Source: Blastocatellia bacterium
GTDB taxonomy: Bacteria; Acidobacteriota; Blastocatellia; HR10; J050
NCBI GenBank assembly: GCA_026985075.1
Contig: JALSQX010000053.1
Span: forward strand, 1-64,000
DNA: 64,000 bases
Direction: 5' to 3'
Of this stretch, positions 18,557 through 27,543 are shown piece by piece. The notes below the pieces were generated by a model, which had not been told where the DNA came from, searched no databases, and was given only the letters and a program-made list of their open reading frames with translations. The translations under genes were made by a program, and so were the position numbers. Numbering within the stretch: the first letter of the stretch is position 1; every line of letters starts with the position of its first letter.

Positions 18557-19147
18557 ATGTCTAAGGCGATGACGTCCTATGCGATGGATCTCCTCAATTT
18601 TGTTGATGTCAATTTCTTCGACGAACGCCATCTCCGCAAGTTCAGCGGATTCATGCCCTGGGGGCGTCACCACATGCTCGGCATTCGTCTCCTCTCGGAA
18701 ACGGGGCGGCCCAATATCATGTACGGGTTGAGGGATGGCCGGCCGGTTCCTCTTGACATTCTTCGCCCGGGCGAGCGCATGGGTTTTCTTCCCGCCGAAC
18801 TCCCCCATCACCTGACGGGCGATTACGGTTGGTGGCACATTAACACGACGGAGGAAATTTACATCCCGGTGAGGCGATCCGATGACAAGATCGCTTTCGT
18901 GATTGTGGAAGCTCTCTTTGATGATCGGTACGACTTCTTCGTTTGGTATTGTCCGGCCTGTTATCGGCGGTTATTCGGGCGAGAAGTCAACACTGGTCGC
19001 GTCGGCATTGATGGATATTGGAAAGCCGAGCGGGATGCGATCCAGGAGTTCAACGGTGATGAACGACATCGCCGATGCCCTGACTGTGGAACCATTCACC
19101 CCAAAGCGTATAGCTTTTTCTCGCCGGAAGAAGAAAAAGTGTGGTAA
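18557..19147 (+). CDS. HAO-like cupin protein with C-terminal rubredoxin-type metal site
   Basis: A 196-residue protein. Its C-terminal third matches the end of bacterial 3-hydroxyanthranilate 3,4-dioxygenase: a WYCPAC motif (C132, C135), then RRCPDCGTIHP (C174, C177), forming a four-cysteine metal site. The middle (about residues 60-120) has cupin-like strands with the LPAELPHHL and WWHINTTEE stretches, but the histidine/glutamate order differs from HAO, so I cannot assign the catalytic iron site. It is the first gene of an operon with two ferredoxins and a diiron protein. A good GGAGG site precedes the ATG. A ring-cleaving or related oxygenase role is inference. Confidence 0.6.
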   Translation: MSKAMTSYAMDLLNFVDVNFFDERHLRKFSGFMPWGRHHMLGIRLLSETGRPNIMYGLRDGRPVPLDILRPGERMGFLPAELPHHLTGDYGWWHINTTEEIYIPVRRSDDKIAFVIVEALFDDRYDFFVWYCPACYRRLFGREVNTGRVGIDGYWKAERDAIQEFNGDERHRRCPDCGTIHPKAYSFFSPEEEKVW

Positions 19148-19175
19148 CATGAGAGCGGCACCGGGAGGATGAGAC

Positions 19176-19460
19176 ATGCCCACGATCACCTTCTTACCCA
19201 CGGGCCGAGTCTGTTCGGTTGATGAAGGAACGACGATCCTTCAAGCCTCGCGGGCCCACGAGGTCGGCCTCTCGCATTGTTGTGGGGGCCGGGCCCTGTG
19301 CACGACCTGCCGCGTCATCGTTCAAGAGGGCATAGAGAATCTCTCCGACATCGAGGAATACGAATACGATATGCTGGAATTGCTCCATCTGGGTCCTTCC
19401 TATCGCCTCGGTTGCCAAGCCAAGATTTATGGCGATGTCGTCGTGCGGATCCCCGATTGA
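19176..19460 (+). CDS. 2Fe-2S ferredoxin (adrenodoxin-like)
   Basis: A 94-residue ferredoxin with the plant/adrenodoxin-type fold and cysteine pattern C36-x5-C42-x2-C45 ... C80 (CCGGRALCTTC, then RLGCQAK). It carries single electrons to oxygenases. Directly downstream is a ferritin-like diiron protein, a likely acceptor. Preceded by a GGGAGGATGAGAC ribosome-binding region. Confidence 0.88.
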   Translation: MPTITFLPTGRVCSVDEGTTILQASRAHEVGLSHCCGGRALCTTCRVIVQEGIENLSDIEEYEYDMLELLHLGPSYRLGCQAKIYGDVVVRIPD

Positions 19461-19538
19461 TGTGGTACACTCTGCTGGCCTCTCTCGCCTATCTGACGCT
19501 CGGCGCGAGGAGAGAATGCCCGACGAAGGAGAAACACC

Positions 19539-20357
19539 ATGGGAAAATTTTCCACCTATAAACGATTCACCCTCGATGATGATGTCGCTCGGTATGAGAC
19601 CGGGAAGACCATGCCGGGCCTGAAGTTCCTGGAAGAAATCGAGCACGATTACGTCGAACCCACGGCCAAAATTCTGCTCGATGATCCCACGCTCGAACTC
19701 ATGGCCAGCCCAGAGTGCACCGACGAGCAATACTTCAAGGTTCTGGCGCAATTCTGGGCGTTTGAACGGGCAGTCGGCGCACTTCATGCTAATTGGCTCC
19801 TCGGGTACAAACTGGGTCCCAATGGCGAGTACCAGGAAGTCGAATACATGGAGGTCCGGCAAATCTGGGAGGAATTCAAACATGCGCGTCTCTATGAAGA
19901 TGCCATCCTCCGCCTCGGCTATCTGGACAGCCGGTGGGAACTCCACTCCCATCCGTGGTGTCAGTTGATTCCCGAAGGTATGGCTCTCCTCAACTTCCTG
20001 CAAGGCATGAGCCGATATCCGATTCCCGTCCGCGCCGCAGCCAATCACCTCGCTTCTGAAGCGCCTTTCGTGTCCTGGTTCGATAAAGCGGGTCGCGTCG
20101 TTTGCAATCGCGTGGTCGCCGATTCGTTCGGTTCACAAGTTCTAGAAGAGACCTGTCACGCCAATATTGGCCGCTACGTGGTGATGAGGTACGCCGACAC
20201 CTCTGAAATCCAAGCCATGACGCGCTGGGCCTGCCAGATGGTCCTGACCTACACCAAAGGGTTTGGCCAGGCACTCTATCAATGGATTCAAACCGAGGAT
20301 GCCGATAAGCTCCAGATCACGGAGCGCTGGCACAGGCGTCGCGGAGGAAAACGGTGA
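19539..20357 (+). CDS. Ferritin-like diiron protein, putative oxygenase
   Basis: A 272-residue helical protein with a complete set of ferritin-like diiron ligands: Glu76 (WAFERA), E112-x2-H115 (EEFKHA), Glu174 (HLASEAPF) and E204-x2-H207 (EETCHA). Spacing of the two ExxH motifs (92 residues) fits a soluble diiron carboxylate enzyme of the R2, BoxB or stearoyl-desaturase class rather than a ferritin shell, which is about 100 residues shorter. It has no transmembrane helix. The two ferredoxin genes on either side suggest an electron supply. The substrate is unknown; I do not recognise the exact family. Confidence 0.7.
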   Translation: MGKFSTYKRFTLDDDVARYETGKTMPGLKFLEEIEHDYVEPTAKILLDDPTLELMASPECTDEQYFKVLAQFWAFERAVGALHANWLLGYKLGPNGEYQEVEYMEVRQIWEEFKHARLYEDAILRLGYLDSRWELHSHPWCQLIPEGMALLNFLQGMSRYPIPVRAAANHLASEAPFVSWFDKAGRVVCNRVVADSFGSQVLEETCHANIGRYVVMRYADTSEIQAMTRWACQMVLTYTKGFGQALYQWIQTEDADKLQITERWHRRRGGKR

Positions 20358-20378
20358 GCTGACCGAGCGAGGGTTCAT

Positions 20379-20621
20379 ATGAGGAAAGAGCATATTCTTT
20401 TCCGCATCGTCGAAGAAAAGTGCATCGACTGTGGCCTCTGCCGCGAGGTATGCCCATACACCGCCGTCTACATAGAGCCCAATCCGCTCAGAATCCGCTT
20501 TGTCGTCGACGAAGCCCGGTGTACGGGTTGTGGGGGCGAAGAGCACGCCCTCTGTGTTCGATTCTGTCCTGCTCCTGGTGCTCTCATGGAGATCCAGCGA
20601 ACGGCCCAGTCCATGGTGTGA
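20379..20621 (+). CDS. 2x[4Fe-4S] ferredoxin
   Basis: An 80-residue ferredoxin with two cluster motifs: C15-x2-C18-x2-C21-x3-C25-P, and C48-x2-C51-x7-C59-x3-C63-P. The second motif has a longer middle spacing, as in Alvin-type bacterial ferredoxins. Last gene of the redox operon, 21 bases after the diiron gene. Likely an electron donor to that enzyme or to the downstream catabolic reductases. Confidence 0.88.
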   Translation: MRKEHILFRIVEEKCIDCGLCREVCPYTAVYIEPNPLRIRFVVDEARCTGCGGEEHALCVRFCPAPGALMEIQRTAQSMV

Positions 20622-20762
20622 TGCCAGCAGTCGACGGACGATCCCCTTCCCGCCCTGATCTCTTCTGATCGAGGAGGCGGCTCCCTTCATTCGTGTGGAA
20701 CGAACAGTCGCCGTTCAACCGCGGGGCCTCCACTGCTGGTCGGCCATTTCGATCACTCACCG

Positions 20763-21728
20763 ATGACGCGAGAACGCCAGGGCGAACTGCTCCTCTTGAC
20801 CGTCGCTCTCATCTGGGCGGGCACGTATTCTGTTGACGGAGCGATGGTCGAGCGCGCCTCGCCGTTCATTTACCTGAGCGCGCGCTTCGCCGTGGCGGCG
20901 GCGCTCTTTCTGCTGATCTTCCACCGCTGTCTGCGCGGAGTGACTCGGCAAGCCGTCAGGCACGGAACCTGGCTCGGTTTCTATCTCTACCTGGAGTTCT
21001 TTCTCCAACTGCAGGGCCTCGTCTACACCTCGCCGGCCAAGATGGGATTCATCACGGGATTATTCATCGTCATCACACCCGTGCTGAGCGTGTGGCTCAC
21101 CCGGGCGCGATTGACGCGCGAAAACGTCCTGGGCATTCTTCTGGCCATGACGGGGTTCGGCTTACTGGCGTACCCTGGGGATACGGGCGAGATCAATATT
21201 GGCGACTTCCTCGGCCTGGGAGCGGCCATCGCCTCTTCCCTTCACATTCTTTATATGGGCATTTACGTCCGCCGACACGATGTGAATCAACTCAACATCA
21301 TTCAAATTGCGGCCACCGCCATGTTCTTCATTCTCACCGCTGGAGCGACGCAGGGGCTCATTCGTTTCATCGAACCCCTCCCGATGTTTCTCGTTCCCGA
21401 GACGCGAGGCATTCCCTCATCGGCTCAGTTTCCGCTCTCCGTACTGTATACGGCGGTATTGGCAACCGTCCTCCTCTTTTCCCTGCAAGCCCGCGGCCAA
21501 CGCCATGTCTCGGCAACCCGCACCGTGATCATCTTCAGCCTCTCTCCCGTTTTCGCCGCCATCATTTCGTATCTCACGCTCGGCGATTGGATTGGGTGGC
21601 GTGGCTATGTGGGCGGATTATTCACCGTGGCTGGAGTGATGATCTCGGAATCGAGGATTCTCACACCAGCAGAATCGACCATGGAACTGGCCCATTCGGT
21701 TTCCTCTTCAGACAAGGAGAACGCCTGA
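20763..21728 (+). CDS. EamA/DMT-family transporter
   Basis: A 321-residue inner-membrane protein with about ten hydrophobic helices in two EamA repeats (first from LLLLTVALIWAGTYSVDGAMV, second from GDFLGLGAAIASSLHILYMG). Members move amino acids, nucleosides, sugars and other metabolites. The stop overlaps the start of the M20 hydrolase (TGATG), so import of its substrate or export of its product is likely. First gene of the 15-kb catabolic operon, 141 bases after the ferredoxin, so read-through from the promoter at 18252 is possible. Confidence 0.88.
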   Translation: MTRERQGELLLLTVALIWAGTYSVDGAMVERASPFIYLSARFAVAAALFLLIFHRCLRGVTRQAVRHGTWLGFYLYLEFFLQLQGLVYTSPAKMGFITGLFIVITPVLSVWLTRARLTRENVLGILLAMTGFGLLAYPGDTGEINIGDFLGLGAAIASSLHILYMGIYVRRHDVNQLNIIQIAATAMFFILTAGATQGLIRFIEPLPMFLVPETRGIPSSAQFPLSVLYTAVLATVLLFSLQARGQRHVSATRTVIIFSLSPVFAAIISYLTLGDWIGWRGYVGGLFTVAGVMISESRILTPAESTMELAHSVSSSDKENA

Positions 21729-22903
21729 TGCTCACCGAAGCGGAAACGCAAGAGCTCATTCGCCTGCGGCGGTATTTTCATCGCCGACCAGAATTGGGAT
21801 TTCAAGAACGAGCGACGGCCGAGGCGATCGCGGCGCGACTCCGAGAATACGGATATACGGTACGAACAGGCGTGGGAGGAACCGGGGTCGTCGGAGAGCT
21901 GAACGGGCATGAGGACGGCCCGACGGTCTTGCTCCGGGCGGACATCGATGCCCTTCCCATTCAAGAAGAAAACGACGTGGCGTACAGGTCGATGCATCCA
22001 GGGATCATGCACGCCTGTGGTCATGATGGGCATATGGCCATCGCCCTCACGGTAGCCCGGCGCTTGATGCGGCTTCGATCTCGCCTCCCCGGACGCGTGA
22101 AGGTCGTCTTCCAACCGGCCGAAGAGCTATTAAGCGGGGCCAGGAAAATGGTCGAGGATGGCGTGTTGGAACATCCGCATGTAGATGCGGCGTTCGGGTT
22201 GCATCTCTGGAATAACTTGGATGTCGGTATGGTTGGCGTCGTCGCCGGTCCGATGATGGCTTCGGTGGATCGATTCGAAATCGTCATTGAAGGAAGAGGG
22301 GGGCATGGGGCGATGCCCCATCAAACGGTAGATGCCATCGTGGTGGCCAGTCATGTTGTCGCCGCCCTTCAAACCGTGGTCAGTCGGAATACTGATCCTC
22401 TCGACGCCGCTGTCGTGACAATAGGAACCATTCGAGGGGGCCAGGCGTTCAATATCATCGCCGAGCGGTCCACGCTCACGGGCACGGTTCGAACATTCGA
22501 CCCCACGACTTACGAGACGATCCCGAACATGATCGAGCGCGTGGTGGCGGGCGTTTGCCACTCCTTGGGAGCCCGGTATACGATGAGGTATGACCGCCTC
22601 TGCCAACCCACGGTCAACGATCCGGAGATGGCCGAACTGGCCCGCCAAGCGGCCAGCGAAGTCGTCGGACCCGAAAATATCGTACAGACGAAAGAGGCGC
22701 GCACCATGGGAGGGGAGGATATGTCGGTCTTTCTCCAACGCGTTCCCGGCTGCTACTTCTTTGTCGGCTCGCGCAATCGCGCCAAGGGGCTCGATCGGCC
22801 TCATCATTCGTCGCGGTTCGATTTCGACGAAGCCGCCCTCTCTATTGGCGTCGAGATTCTGGAGCGTCTCACGATGAATTACCTCGCGCGCGCGGCATCA
22901 TGA
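21728..22903 (+). CDS. M20-family amidohydrolase (hippurate/IAA-amino acid hydrolase type)
   Basis: A 391-residue dinuclear metallopeptidase that splits N-acyl amino acids. Metal-binding motifs: HACGHDGHMA near residue 97-106, QPAEE near 133, GLHLWN near 157 and GGEDMSVF near 329. The lid/dimerisation domain spans about residues 180-290. The start at 21728 overlaps the transporter stop and has AAGGAGA upstream; the longer open frame from 21092 only shadows the transporter. It supplies a hydrolytic step such as release of an amino acid from an amide-linked compound. Confidence 0.9.
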   Translation: MLTEAETQELIRLRRYFHRRPELGFQERATAEAIAARLREYGYTVRTGVGGTGVVGELNGHEDGPTVLLRADIDALPIQEENDVAYRSMHPGIMHACGHDGHMAIALTVARRLMRLRSRLPGRVKVVFQPAEELLSGARKMVEDGVLEHPHVDAAFGLHLWNNLDVGMVGVVAGPMMASVDRFEIVIEGRGGHGAMPHQTVDAIVVASHVVAALQTVVSRNTDPLDAAVVTIGTIRGGQAFNIIAERSTLTGTVRTFDPTTYETIPNMIERVVAGVCHSLGARYTMRYDRLCQPTVNDPEMAELARQAASEVVGPENIVQTKEARTMGGEDMSVFLQRVPGCYFFVGSRNRAKGLDRPHHSSRFDFDEAALSIGVEILERLTMNYLARAAS

Positions 22904-23634
22904 TGAATAGCATGGACTTATGGCGCTTTCTCCGCACGAGGCGGCGGGTGGACCTGACGCACCCGCTCGCCGAAGGCATGCCTTATTGGCCCGGTCGGCT
23001 TCAGGAACCGTTCAGCCATACGGTGGAGGAAGTGCGCGCCCGGGTGTGGGGAGGCTGCTTTGCCATGGCCGAACATATGGGTACGCATATCGATGCTCCC
23101 CGGCACTTCGTAGCCCACGGGCGCACTGCCGAGGAACTCCGTTTGGATGAGATGATTTCCTTGGGCATCGTCGTGGACATCAGCGACCGGGTGGAACGCG
23201 ATCCCGATTATTCGCTCACCATCGATGATCTCCGACGATGGGAACGCGAGCACGGTCGGATTCCATCTGAAGCCACAGTCCTCCTTCACAGCGGATGGGG
23301 GCGACGTTGGACTGATGCTCGATCTTACCTCAACGAGGATGCCGAGGGGGTCCTCCATTTCCCCGACTTCTCCGGCGACGCCGCCCGCTTTCTCGTCCAA
23401 GAGCGTGGCGTCACGACGTTGGGGTTGGATACGCTGAGCGCCGACAACATGATTCACACCATAGAGGCGGATTCCCCGGTTCACCGCCTCGTGCACGAAG
23501 CCGACGGTCGCATCATCGAGAACCTGGCTCGACTCGACGAACTTCCACCGAAAGATTTCATCCTCATCCTCGCTCCCCTGCCCATCGAAGGGGGTACGGG
23601 CGCGCCAATTCGCATCTTCGCAGTCATTCCATGA
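22900..23634 (+). CDS. Cyclase-family protein (kynurenine-formamidase-like metal hydrolase)
   Basis: A 244-residue protein of the KynB/cyclase family. The signature VDLTHPLAEGMPYWPG is followed by the metal-binding HMGTHIDAPRHF motif near residue 50 and a GLDTLSAD stretch near residue 177. Family members hydrolyse N-formylkynurenine, isatin or other cyclic amides and lactones using zinc or manganese. Overlaps the M20 gene by four bases. The length is 30-40 residues above typical KynB, so a non-kynurenine substrate is quite possible. Confidence 0.88.
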   Translation: MMNSMDLWRFLRTRRRVDLTHPLAEGMPYWPGRLQEPFSHTVEEVRARVWGGCFAMAEHMGTHIDAPRHFVAHGRTAEELRLDEMISLGIVVDISDRVERDPDYSLTIDDLRRWEREHGRIPSEATVLLHSGWGRRWTDARSYLNEDAEGVLHFPDFSGDAARFLVQERGVTTLGLDTLSADNMIHTIEADSPVHRLVHEADGRIIENLARLDELPPKDFILILAPLPIEGGTGAPIRIFAVIP

Positions 23635-23658
23635 TCGAGGAAGAAGTCCCATCTTGAG

Positions 23659-24966
23659 ATGGCGATGATCGCGCATCGCGCAGAACGAAAAATATACTAT
23701 GGTTGGTGGGTGGTACTCAGTTCGGCCATCGTCCTGTTCGTCGGCCTGGGATTCGGCCTCTACACATTCCCCGTCTTCTATCCCGCTCTCATCGAGTCGT
23801 TCGGTTGGAGTCGTGGCGAGGTGGTCACCGGAGGCGCTCTCCTGATGGTCATCCTGGGCATCATGAGTCCGTTCACGGGCATGACCATCGACCGCTACGG
23901 AGCGAAGAGGATTGTGATGTTCGGCGTGGTGATGGTCGGAACGGCGCTGTTGTTGTTCACGCTCGTCCATTCGCTCTGGCAATTCTATGCGGCCTGCTTC
24001 TTACTGGGACTGGGGCTCTGCGGCGTTTCGCATATGCCCAATCAGGTTCTCATCGCCAACTGGTTCGTTCAAAAGCGCGGACTCGCCGTGGGTCTCATCA
24101 GCGCCGGAGTGGGGTTGGGTGGGGCAGTTGGTCCATTATGGGTCACTTCTCTCATTGACCATCACGGATGGCGCGCCGGATTCGCCGGCATGGGCGTGGC
24201 GGTGTGGGCCATTCCATTAGTCCTGGCGGCCGTGGTCATCAAGAATCGTCCTCAAGACATGGGCCTCTTGCCCGACGGCGCGGCCACTCCCCCTCCCCGA
24301 TCAAGGGCGCACTCCCGCCACCGACTTCGATGGGCGAGCGCGACGTTCGGTCAAGCCGTGCGGACGGGCGACTTCTGGATTCTCTTCTCGGCCATTTTCC
24401 TGATTTCCGCGATGATGTACACGATCAGCCAACATCTCTTCGTTCACCTGCGCGATAAAGGGTTCCCCTCGACGCAAGCTGCCGGCGCCCTGAGCATTAT
24501 TCTCGGCACGAGTTCGGCGGGCAAACTGCTATTCGGCGCATTGAGCGATCGGCTCGACAAACGAAATGTTATGCTGATCACGTTCATTCTGTTGGCCGGA
24601 TCATCCCTGGCCCTGCTCATGCCGCCGCGGTTGAGTCTCATTTATGCTTTTGCCCTGACGTTCGGATTGGGGTATGGAGGGATTTTCAGTTGCATGCCGG
24701 TCGTCGCCGCCGAGTATTTTGGGTTAGGCGCCCTGGGCAAGATTCTCGGCCTCATTTTCTTGAGTTTCAATCTAGGGGGCTCATTGTGGCCGATTGCCGC
24801 CGGGTATCTTTTCGATGCTGTGGGAAACTACGACCTCGTCTTCGCGCTCAATCCCCTGATGGGATTCACCGCGGCTGGCCTCCTTCTCTTCCTCTCCGAT
24901 CCCCGTTCCGTTCGCCGGCCGGTGGAAGGAGAAGGAGCCATAGAGTTCAGCAATGTCGGGCGCTGA
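23659..24966 (+). CDS. MFS transporter
   Basis: A 435-residue major facilitator with 12 predicted helices, the first being WWVVLSSAIVLFVGLGFGLYTF. The loop 2-3 region carries a DRYGAKR motif and the mid-protein loop a DRLDKRN motif. It resembles the oxalate/formate and monocarboxylate branch of MFS, so an organic acid is a plausible cargo. Sits in the operon between the cyclase and amidohydrolase genes. Confidence 0.88.
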   Translation: MAMIAHRAERKIYYGWWVVLSSAIVLFVGLGFGLYTFPVFYPALIESFGWSRGEVVTGGALLMVILGIMSPFTGMTIDRYGAKRIVMFGVVMVGTALLLFTLVHSLWQFYAACFLLGLGLCGVSHMPNQVLIANWFVQKRGLAVGLISAGVGLGGAVGPLWVTSLIDHHGWRAGFAGMGVAVWAIPLVLAAVVIKNRPQDMGLLPDGAATPPPRSRAHSRHRLRWASATFGQAVRTGDFWILFSAIFLISAMMYTISQHLFVHLRDKGFPSTQAAGALSIILGTSSAGKLLFGALSDRLDKRNVMLITFILLAGSSLALLMPPRLSLIYAFALTFGLGYGGIFSCMPVVAAEYFGLGALGKILGLIFLSFNLGGSLWPIAAGYLFDAVGNYDLVFALNPLMGFTAAGLLLFLSDPRSVRRPVEGEGAIEFSNVGR

Positions 24967-24999
24967 GCATGTCGTCTCTGCCTGGAGGGAGCTTCATTC

Positions 25000-26397
25000 A
25001 TGACGGCTGAACCTCAACGCATCGATTTACTCATCACCCATGGTCTCCTGGTGACGATGGATAGGGAACGGCGCGTCATCACCGATGGCGCGCTGGCCAT
25101 TGCCGGAGATCGCATTCTGGACGTGGGGAAGACGCACGCGCTTCAGAGTAAGTACCAGCCTCGACGCCTCATCGATGCTTCGGAGAAGGTGATCACGCCC
25201 GGCTTCATCAATGGTCACGTCCATTGTACGGGCGAGCCGTTGACCAAAGGATTCGTCCCCGATGACACGCCCTTCGAAGAGAATGTCTTCGAATGGTTGT
25301 GTCCCATCTATGCGGCGCACGAGCCGGATGACGAATACTTGTCGGCTCTGCTCATTGCCATAGAGATGTTGAAGACGGGGACGACCTGCTTCCTGGAGGC
25401 AGGAACCGTCCGATTCGTGGACCATGTCGTTCGTGCGCTGACCGAAGTGGGCATTCGTGCCCGGATCGGTCGATGGGTCTGGGACATCCCGCCCGAGCCT
25501 CGAGTGTATCGGCAAACGACCGATGAGGCCATCCGCCATTTGGAAGAAACCCTACAGCAGTTCCGCCGTCGCGCCAATGGGCGCATCCAGGCCTGGTCGA
25601 TGATCATCGGGCACACCACCTGTTCCGATGCGTTGATGAGAGCGGCCAAACAATTGGCCGATGAATATGAGGTGGGATTGAATATGCACATGTCACCGGC
25701 GGCCATGGACCCCCAGGGTTTTCTGGAACGTACCGGGCATCGGCCCATCGAGCACTTGGCCGCTCTCGAGGTGCTGGATCGCAACGTTGTTCTCGTCCAC
25801 ATGGTCCACGTGGATGACAATGAACTGCGATTGGTGAAACAAAAGGAGGCTCACATCGTGCACTGCCCGACCACGGCACTCAAAGTGGCCTATGGCGTGA
25901 CCCAGATTGGCAAGTTCCCGGAGATGCTGGCCATGGGCATCAACGTCGCTCTGGGATGCGACGGCTCGAATGCCGCCAACTCTATGGATATGCTCCGAGC
26001 GACCTATCTGGCTGCCGGACTGTTCAAGGACGCCCGTCGTGATCCCACGATGATCCCCGCTGAGACAGCCCTGGAGATGGCCACGTTGAATGGGGCGAAA
26101 GCACTGCTGCTGGAGAATGAGATCGGATCGTTGGAAGCCGGAAAGAAAGCGGACATCGTGCTCTTTGACCGTGCGCGACCCGAATGGGTTCCCCTCCATA
26201 ATGTGGCCAATGCGCTCGTCTATTCGGCCGATGGGCGGAGCGTGGATACGGTGATCGTCGATGGGAACATCGTCGTGGAAAATGGTCGGTGTACGCGCGT
26301 CGATGAGCGGGATATCTATCAACGGGCCCAACGAGCCGGTCAGGCTATCGTGGCCCGCACCGGTCTCCCTCGGAGAATGAAGTGGCCGGTCATCTGA
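25000..26397 (+). CDS. Amidohydrolase (chlorohydrolase/SAH-deaminase family)
   Basis: A 465-residue metal-dependent hydrolase of the ATZ/TRZ/MtaD family. Metal ligands: HVHC after GFING near residue 72, HMSPAAM in the middle, HMVHVDD near residue 270 and the Asp in GCDGSNAANSMD near residue 317. These enzymes deaminate or dechlorinate heterocycles such as adenosine derivatives, guanine and triazines. The exact substrate is not clear. Ribosome-binding site GGAGGGAG about 20 bases upstream is distant, but the next start codon would cut the N-terminal composite domain. Confidence 0.88.
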   Translation: MTAEPQRIDLLITHGLLVTMDRERRVITDGALAIAGDRILDVGKTHALQSKYQPRRLIDASEKVITPGFINGHVHCTGEPLTKGFVPDDTPFEENVFEWLCPIYAAHEPDDEYLSALLIAIEMLKTGTTCFLEAGTVRFVDHVVRALTEVGIRARIGRWVWDIPPEPRVYRQTTDEAIRHLEETLQQFRRRANGRIQAWSMIIGHTTCSDALMRAAKQLADEYEVGLNMHMSPAAMDPQGFLERTGHRPIEHLAALEVLDRNVVLVHMVHVDDNELRLVKQKEAHIVHCPTTALKVAYGVTQIGKFPEMLAMGINVALGCDGSNAANSMDMLRATYLAAGLFKDARRDPTMIPAETALEMATLNGAKALLLENEIGSLEAGKKADIVLFDRARPEWVPLHNVANALVYSADGRSVDTVIVDGNIVVENGRCTRVDERDIYQRAQRAGQAIVARTGLPRRMKWPVI

Positions 26398-26412
26398 GAG
26401 CCGAGTGGAGAG

Positions 26413-27468
26413 ATGAGGATGAAGGCGATCATCTACTACGAGTTCGGTGATATCGACGTTCTCCGTTACGAGGATGTTCCCGTGCCGGAGATCAACGACG
26501 ATGAGGTCTTGATTCGCGTGCGTTCCGTTTCGCTCAATCATCTGGATCACCTGCAGCGCCGCGTCCCCATCCTCCCCGGCTTTTCCCTTCCTCACATCGC
26601 GGGCATGGACGTGGCCGGGGACGTGGAACGCGTCGGTCGCGGCGTCGAGCGAGTGCATCCGGGCGATCGCGTCGTGATCAATCCGTCGATCAATTGCCAG
26701 CGCTGTGTGCGCTGTGCCAGAGGTCAAGATAACTACTGCGTCTCGTTGAAGGTCTTGGGAGGCAACGTTGATGGGGGCTTTGCCGAATTCGTGAAAGCCC
26801 CCGCCTCTCACGTTTACCGATTGCCGGATCATCTCTCCTATGACCTGGCGGCATGCATGCCTACGGTGTATTTGACCGCCTGGCACGCTCTGATAGACCG
26901 CGCCCAGCTCCGGGTCGGTGAAGATGTGCTCATCCATGCGGCCGGCAGTGGCGTGAGCATGGCGGCGATTCAGATCGCCAAGCTCTGCGGCGCTCGCGTC
27001 ATCGCCACCGCCGGCACGGAGTATAAGGTGGAGCGAGCCAGGCAACTGGGTGCCGATGTGGCAATCAACTATACGCGGGATGATTTCCCGGATATCGTCC
27101 GCCAGGTGACCAATGGCAAGGGCGTAGAGGTCGTCCTCGATCACGTGGGACCGGCGACCTGGGAGAAGAGCGTCCTCAGTCTCGCACCGAGGGGGCGTCT
27201 CGTCTATTGCGGGACAACAACGGGCACGCGGGCATCGATTGATCTTCCCCAGACCTACCACCTGGGCATCACGTTTATTGGTTCGGATGGATTCACTCTC
27301 TCTGAGTTCGAAGACGTGTTCGCTCTGTTCATCCAAGGGAAATTTCAGCCGGTGATCGACAGTATCTTCCCCCTGGAGCGGGCGGCCGAAGCACAGCGCC
27401 GCATGGCGGAACGCAAGATTTTCGGCAAAGTCATCTTGCACCCGGACGGATCTGACCGCCCCCTGTAA
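26413..27468 (+). CDS. Zinc-type alcohol dehydrogenase/quinone oxidoreductase family protein
   Basis: A 351-residue medium-chain dehydrogenase. The structural-zinc cysteines (CQRCVRCARGQDNYC, near residues 95-109) and the GroES-like catalytic half are followed by a Rossmann motif (AAGSGVSMAAIQIAK near residue 176). The catalytic-zinc pattern is incomplete: instead of the GHE signature, the equivalent region reads PHIAGMDVAG. It may thus act as an enoyl/quinone reductase or a crotonyl-CoA reductase-like enzyme. Start could be at 26419, one codon later. Confidence 0.85.
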   Translation: MRMKAIIYYEFGDIDVLRYEDVPVPEINDDEVLIRVRSVSLNHLDHLQRRVPILPGFSLPHIAGMDVAGDVERVGRGVERVHPGDRVVINPSINCQRCVRCARGQDNYCVSLKVLGGNVDGGFAEFVKAPASHVYRLPDHLSYDLAACMPTVYLTAWHALIDRAQLRVGEDVLIHAAGSGVSMAAIQIAKLCGARVIATAGTEYKVERARQLGADVAINYTRDDFPDIVRQVTNGKGVEVVLDHVGPATWEKSVLSLAPRGRLVYCGTTTGTRASIDLPQTYHLGITFIGSDGFTLSEFEDVFALFIQGKFQPVIDSIFPLERAAEAQRRMAERKIFGKVILHPDGSDRPL

Positions 27469-27543
27469 ACAGAAGCCGAATACGTTTAGAATTATCTTGC
27501 CCGGCCGGCGAGGAGAGCGACCGAGGCAAAAGGAGGAACCACT

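Noticed and set aside
21092-21727. Long N-terminal extension of the M20 hydrolase
   Set aside because: It lies wholly over the transporter gene in another frame and is not protein-like; the M20 domain starts at 21728.
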